Shown in pieces: positions 61,081 to 64,000 of a DNA stretch of 64,000 nt. Origin of the DNA: SZUA-365 sp049663345 (GTDB lineage Bacteria > Bacteroidota > Ignavibacteria > SZUA-365); assembly GCA_049663345.1 (NCBI GenBank), contig JBATDG010000035.1, forward strand, positions 4,744 through 68,743. Reading direction: 5' to 3'. The notes under the pieces were generated by a model. The model searched no databases. It was not told the origin of the DNA and was given only the letters and a program-made list of their open reading frames with translations. The stretch's first letter is position 1, and every line of letters begins with the position of its first letter. Made by a program: the position numbers and the translations under genes.

Positions 61081-61740
61081 ATGCCGCAGCAGATTCGAAC
61101 AGCTCTATTGATTTGCAACGGAGAAATGGCATCGCCAGAGGTGCTGCATGCGCTGGCATCGCAAGTGGATGCCGTCGTGTGCGCCGACGGCGGCGCGAAC
61201 GCCGCTCGTGCGATCGACCTTGTGCCGGACACCATCATCGGTGATTTCGATTCCATCACCGAGGACACGCGAGCGTTTTATGAACGCGCGGGGGTTTCAT
61301 TGATTCATCTCCAGCGGCAGGACGATACCGATTTTGAAAAAGCGCTTATCCTTCTGCGGGAACAAGGCGTTCAGACGGTGGCGGTGTGCGGCCTCACGGG
61401 GAAACTGCTGGATCATACCCTCGGCAACTTTTCGATACTGCTTCGATATCTCAGTGCCTTCCGCATTGTTCTTTTTGATCCGCATTATCGCGTTGACATC
61501 ATCACTTCAAGCGCTGAATTCTCAAGCCGGCCCGGCGACCGCATCAGCATCGTTCCACTCACTCCGGCGCATGGCGTACATTACACAGGACTTCGCTACC
61601 AGCTTGAAAAGGAGCTGCTAGCGTTTGGAGTGGCCGAGGGAACCTGCAACGAATCGACAGGCGATAACTTCGCGATTGGTATGCAGGATGGCGTTCTTCT
61701 TATTTTTCGAGAACTTCAAGATGGTATGCTGCTTCTCTGA
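61081..61740 (+). CDS. thiamine pyrophosphokinase
   Basis: 219 residues. Family motifs are all present: VVCADGGANAAR, PDTIIGDFDSI (metal/ATP site), QDDTDFEKAL and CGLTGKLLDHTLGN. A C-terminal thiamine-binding sandwich ends GTCNESTGDNFAIGMQDGVLLI. It phosphorylates thiamine to TPP with ATP. Together with the upstream receptor it forms a salvage operon in which the product TPP shuts off expression through the riboswitch. Confidence 0.95.
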   Translation: MPQQIRTALLICNGEMASPEVLHALASQVDAVVCADGGANAARAIDLVPDTIIGDFDSITEDTRAFYERAGVSLIHLQRQDDTDFEKALILLREQGVQTVAVCGLTGKLLDHTLGNFSILLRYLSAFRIVLFDPHYRVDIITSSAEFSSRPGDRISIVPLTPAHGVHYTGLRYQLEKELLAFGVAEGTCNESTGDNFAIGMQDGVLLIFRELQDGMLLL

Positions 61741-61813
61741 CGGTTCAAATTGACACATAAGCGCAGCTGTGAAGGGGCGAATACAGCTGTTTTTGGATAG
61801 TTTCCCAATTATC

Positions 61814-61848
61814 ATGACAAGATGTCACCTATAGAGACATCTTGTCAT
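61814..61848. repeat. 13-N9-13 perfect inverted repeat
   Basis: ATGACAAGATGTC (61814-61826), nine bases, GACATCTTGTCAT (61836-61848). It lies 73 bp after the thiamine pyrophosphokinase stop and 11 bp before the groES -35. The geometry (N9 spacer) mirrors CIRCE but the arms are unrelated. It could be a weak terminator (TTTCATTT follows) or an operator. Confidence 0.75.
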
Positions 61849-61859
61849 TTCATTTGGTA

Positions 61860-61888
61860 TTGACTTTGCCTTGGCATTTTTTTATGTT
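61860..61888 (+). promoter_or_regulatory. groES-groEL promoter
   Basis: TTGACT (61860-61865), 17 bp, TATGTT (61883-61888), continuing as TATGTTAG. The CIRCE element starts inside the -10, so HrcA binding would block initiation. Confidence 0.8.
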
Positions 61889-61913
61889 AGCACTCTGTAG
61901 ATAAGAGTGCTAA
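61887..61913 (+). promoter_or_regulatory. CIRCE operator of groES-groEL
   Basis: Perfect TTAGCACTC-N9-GAGTGCTAA. It is recognised by HrcA, whose gene is in this window (30303-31352). Confidence 0.97.
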
Positions 61914-61964
61914 CATTTTAAGTTTCACAGTATATTCACAAAAGATTTTTGGAGGAACACAGTT

Positions 61965-62258
61965 ATGGCAATGAATCTGAAACCTCTCGCGGATCGGGTC
62001 ATCGTGCTCGCTCTCGAAGCCGAGGAAAAGACCGCTGGCGGACTTTTCATCCCCGATTCAGCGAAAGAGAAGCCGCAGCAAGGCGCAGTTATTGCAGTCG
62101 GTCCCGGCCGCGTCGGCGATGACGGCAAGAATATTCCCATGGAAGTCAAGGTCGGCGACAAAGTGCTGTACGGTAAGTATTCCGGTACGGAAGTTACGGT
62201 CGAAGGTACTGTGTACATGATCATGCGCGAGAACGATATTTTCGCGATTGAAGGATAA
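61965..62258 (+). CDS. groES: co-chaperonin GroES
   Basis: 97 residues with GGAGG before the ATG. Typical Cpn10: LKPLADRVIVLALEAEEKTAGGLFIPDSA, the mobile loop KEKPQQGAVIAVGPG and GDKVLYGKYSGTEV. It caps the GroEL chamber. HrcA/CIRCE-regulated, first gene of the operon. Confidence 0.98.
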   Translation: MAMNLKPLADRVIVLALEAEEKTAGGLFIPDSAKEKPQQGAVIAVGPGRVGDDGKNIPMEVKVGDKVLYGKYSGTEVTVEGTVYMIMRENDIFAIEG

Positions 62259-62325
62259 CAGCATTCCGCTGTTTTGAAATTGAAATCACATATTTATAAA
62301 TACGCTTAAAAAGGAGTAAGTACTG

Positions 62326-63960
62326 ATGGCAGCGAAAATCATCGAGTACAATGTTGAAGCGAGAAATGCGCTCAAGCGCGGCGTGGACCAGCTGGCCAAC
62401 GCAGTGAAAGTGACGCTCGGACCGAAAGGCCGCAATGTCGTCATCGACCGGAAATTCGGCGCTCCGACAGTGACCAAGGACGGCGTGACCGTCGCAAAAG
62501 AAATCGAACTTGAGGATCCGATTGAGAACATGGGCGCGCAGATGGTGCGTGAAGTTGCTTCCAAGACCAGCGACGTCGCCGGTGACGGAACAACCACAGC
62601 CACCGTGCTTGCACAGGCCATCGTTCGCGAAGGACTCAAGAACGTCGTCGCCGGTGCAAATCCGATGGATATCAAGCGCGGTATCGACCTCGCGGTCATC
62701 AAGGTTGTCGAGGGCTTGCGTGAAATGAGCCAGGAAGTCGGCGACAACAAAGCATCGATCACCAACGTCGGCGCCATTTCCGCCAACAACGATATGGCCA
62801 TTGGCATGCTGATCAGCGATGCGATGGAGAAAGTCGGCAAGGATGGCGTTATTACAGTCGAAGAAGCCAAGGGCATGGAAACCTTGCTTGAGGTCGTCGA
62901 AGGTATGCAGTTTGATCGCGGCTATCTGAGCCCGTACTTCGTCACGAACACCGATGCGATGAAGACCGAGCTTGAAAATCCGTACATCCTGATCTACGAC
63001 AAGAAGATCAGCAGCATGAAGGATCTTCTCCCGATTCTCGAAAAGACCGCTCAGCAGGGCCGCCCGATTCTCATCATCTCCGAGGATGTTGAAGGCGAAG
63101 CTCTGGCGACGCTTGTGGTAAACAAGCTGCGCGGCACCCTGCGCGTGGCCGCCGTCAAGGCTCCTGGCTTCGGCGATCGCCGCAAGGCCATGCTCGAGGA
63201 TATCGCCGTGCTGACCAATGGCACAGTGATCAGCGAAGAGAAGGGCTACAAGCTCGAAAACGCTTCTCTTAACGACCTTGGCACCGCCAAGCGCGTCGAG
63301 ATCGACAAAGACAATACCACGATCATCGAAGGTGCCGGCGAGGCCGATGCTATCAAGCAGCGCATCAACGAAATCAAGGTCCAGATCGAAAACACGACCT
63401 CCGACTACGACCGTGAGAAGCTGCAGGAACGCCTCGCAAAGCTTTCCGGCGGAGTGGCCGTGCTGAAGATCGGCGCCTCGACGGAACTCGAAATGAAGGA
63501 AAAGAAAGCACGCGTCGAAGATGCATTGCACGCCACGCGCGCTGCTATCGAAGAAGGCATCGTTCCCGGCGGCGGTGTTGCGCTTCTGCGCGCACTCGTG
63601 AAACTCGACGGTGTCACAGGCGCCAACGAAGACCAGAACGTCGGTATCGAACTGATCCGCCGCGCTCTCGAAGAGCCGCTGCGTCAGATCGTTGCCAATG
63701 CTGGCCTCGAGGGTGCCGTCATCGTGCAAAAGATCAAGGAAGGAACGGGCGCCTTCGGTTTCAACGCCGCGACAGAGGTATTTGAAGACCTCATCGCAGC
63801 TGGTGTGATCGATCCGACCAAAGTGGCGCGTATCGCACTTGAGAACGCAGCTTCGGTTGCTTCCCTTCTCATCACCACCGAGTGCACGATCGTCGAGAAG
63901 AGCGAACCTGCTTCTGCGATGCCTTCGATGCCCGGCGGCGGTATGGACGGAATGTATTAA
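62326..63960 (+). CDS. groEL: chaperonin GroEL
   Basis: 544 residues with AAAGGAG upstream. Equatorial ATP site KVTLGPKGRNVVIDR and DGVTVAKEIELEDP, GDGTTTATVLAQAI, apical domain and the C-terminal signature AAIEEGIVPGGGVALLRAL. It ends in a Gly/Met tail (PGGGMDGMY). It folds proteins in the cytoplasm with GroES. The window ends 40 bp after the stop, too short to see a complete terminator. Confidence 0.99.
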   Translation: MAAKIIEYNVEARNALKRGVDQLANAVKVTLGPKGRNVVIDRKFGAPTVTKDGVTVAKEIELEDPIENMGAQMVREVASKTSDVAGDGTTTATVLAQAIVREGLKNVVAGANPMDIKRGIDLAVIKVVEGLREMSQEVGDNKASITNVGAISANNDMAIGMLISDAMEKVGKDGVITVEEAKGMETLLEVVEGMQFDRGYLSPYFVTNTDAMKTELENPYILIYDKKISSMKDLLPILEKTAQQGRPILIISEDVEGEALATLVVNKLRGTLRVAAVKAPGFGDRRKAMLEDIAVLTNGTVISEEKGYKLENASLNDLGTAKRVEIDKDNTTIIEGAGEADAIKQRINEIKVQIENTTSDYDREKLQERLAKLSGGVAVLKIGASTELEMKEKKARVEDALHATRAAIEEGIVPGGGVALLRALVKLDGVTGANEDQNVGIELIRRALEEPLRQIVANAGLEGAVIVQKIKEGTGAFGFNAATEVFEDLIAAGVIDPTKVARIALENAASVASLLITTECTIVEKSEPASAMPSMPGGGMDGMY

Positions 63961-64000
63961 TCTTCGGTTCACCCGAAAAAAAAAACGGCTCCACATTCGG

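Noticed and set aside
62221..63996. 591-residue open frame on the strand opposite groEL
   Set aside because: A codon-bias shadow of groEL: it covers groEL end to end, has no ribosome site and no recognisable domain.
63961..64000. groEL terminator
   Set aside because: An A-run and partial GC arm are visible but the window ends before a second arm could be seen.

Overview
This is a 64 kb stretch of an ordinary-looking Gram-negative chromosome with no phage, transposon, integrase or CRISPR signal. Several features point to the Bacteroidota/Chlorobiota/Ignavibacteria/Kapabacteria assemblage (FCB group). These are three exported proteins ending in type IX secretion (T9SS type A) sorting domains, a PorV/PorQ-like outer-membrane protein, two TonB-dependent receptors with carboxypeptidase-like plug extensions, and GWxTD, DUF4783, DUF4384 and DUF4397 family proteins. 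LPS enzymes (LpxH, a lipid A acyltransferase, a heptosyltransferase) confirm an outer membrane. The placement is inferred from protein families only.

Layout. 1-12.7 kb (all minus strand): a HerA-like ATPase with degenerate nucleotide-binding motifs (cut by the window edge), dnaX, a very large orphan NtrY-like histidine kinase, three envelope proteins (DUF4783, DUF4384, an FN3 lipoprotein), a TPR membrane protein, tRNA-Arg(CCG), a metallo-beta-lactamase-fold hydrolase and tRNA-Asn(GTT). 12.7-21.4 kb (plus): an envelope operon of DUF4397 lipoprotein, TonB-dependent receptor, large T9SS-sorted protein and PorV-like barrel, closed by a strong terminator. 21.5-25 kb (plus): GWxTD protein, lipid A acyltransferase, heptosyltransferase. 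25-31.4 kb (minus): FmdB-like protein, coaD, rsmD, a PilM-like protein, a pilin-like membrane protein, a ComEA-like protein, then dnaJ, grpE and hrcA with a CIRCE element. 31.5-37.3 kb: a two-repeat lipoprotein, a Nudix hydrolase, lon, a small zinc-ribbon protein and a Kelch/T9SS protein.

37.5-47.1 kb (plus): a surface-polysaccharide cluster (YfhO-like protein, four glycosyltransferases, Wzx-type flippase, methyltransferase), with the first five genes overlapping by 4 bp. 47.2-52.9 kb: proline dehydrogenase, an orphan BtuF-like binding lipoprotein, a lipoprotein, a PBP1A-type enzyme and lpxH. 53-61.7 kb: a P-domain/T9SS protein, a small secreted protein, a zinc-site-lacking M16 peptidase homologue and, divergent from it, a TPP riboswitch with a terminator/antiterminator platform controlling a TonB-dependent receptor and thiamine pyrophosphokinase (a thiamine salvage operon). 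61.8-64 kb: groES-groEL behind a promoter and a perfect CIRCE.

Two patterns cut across the window. First, most candidate promoters fit TTGnnn-N17-TAnnTT, several continuing as TAnnTTTG. Second, short local tandem repeats sit just after stop codons at four places. The least explained parts are the degenerate HerA-like protein, the DUF4397/receptor/T9SS/PorV operon, the orphan M16 pseudo-peptidase and the second long inverted repeat in front of groES.
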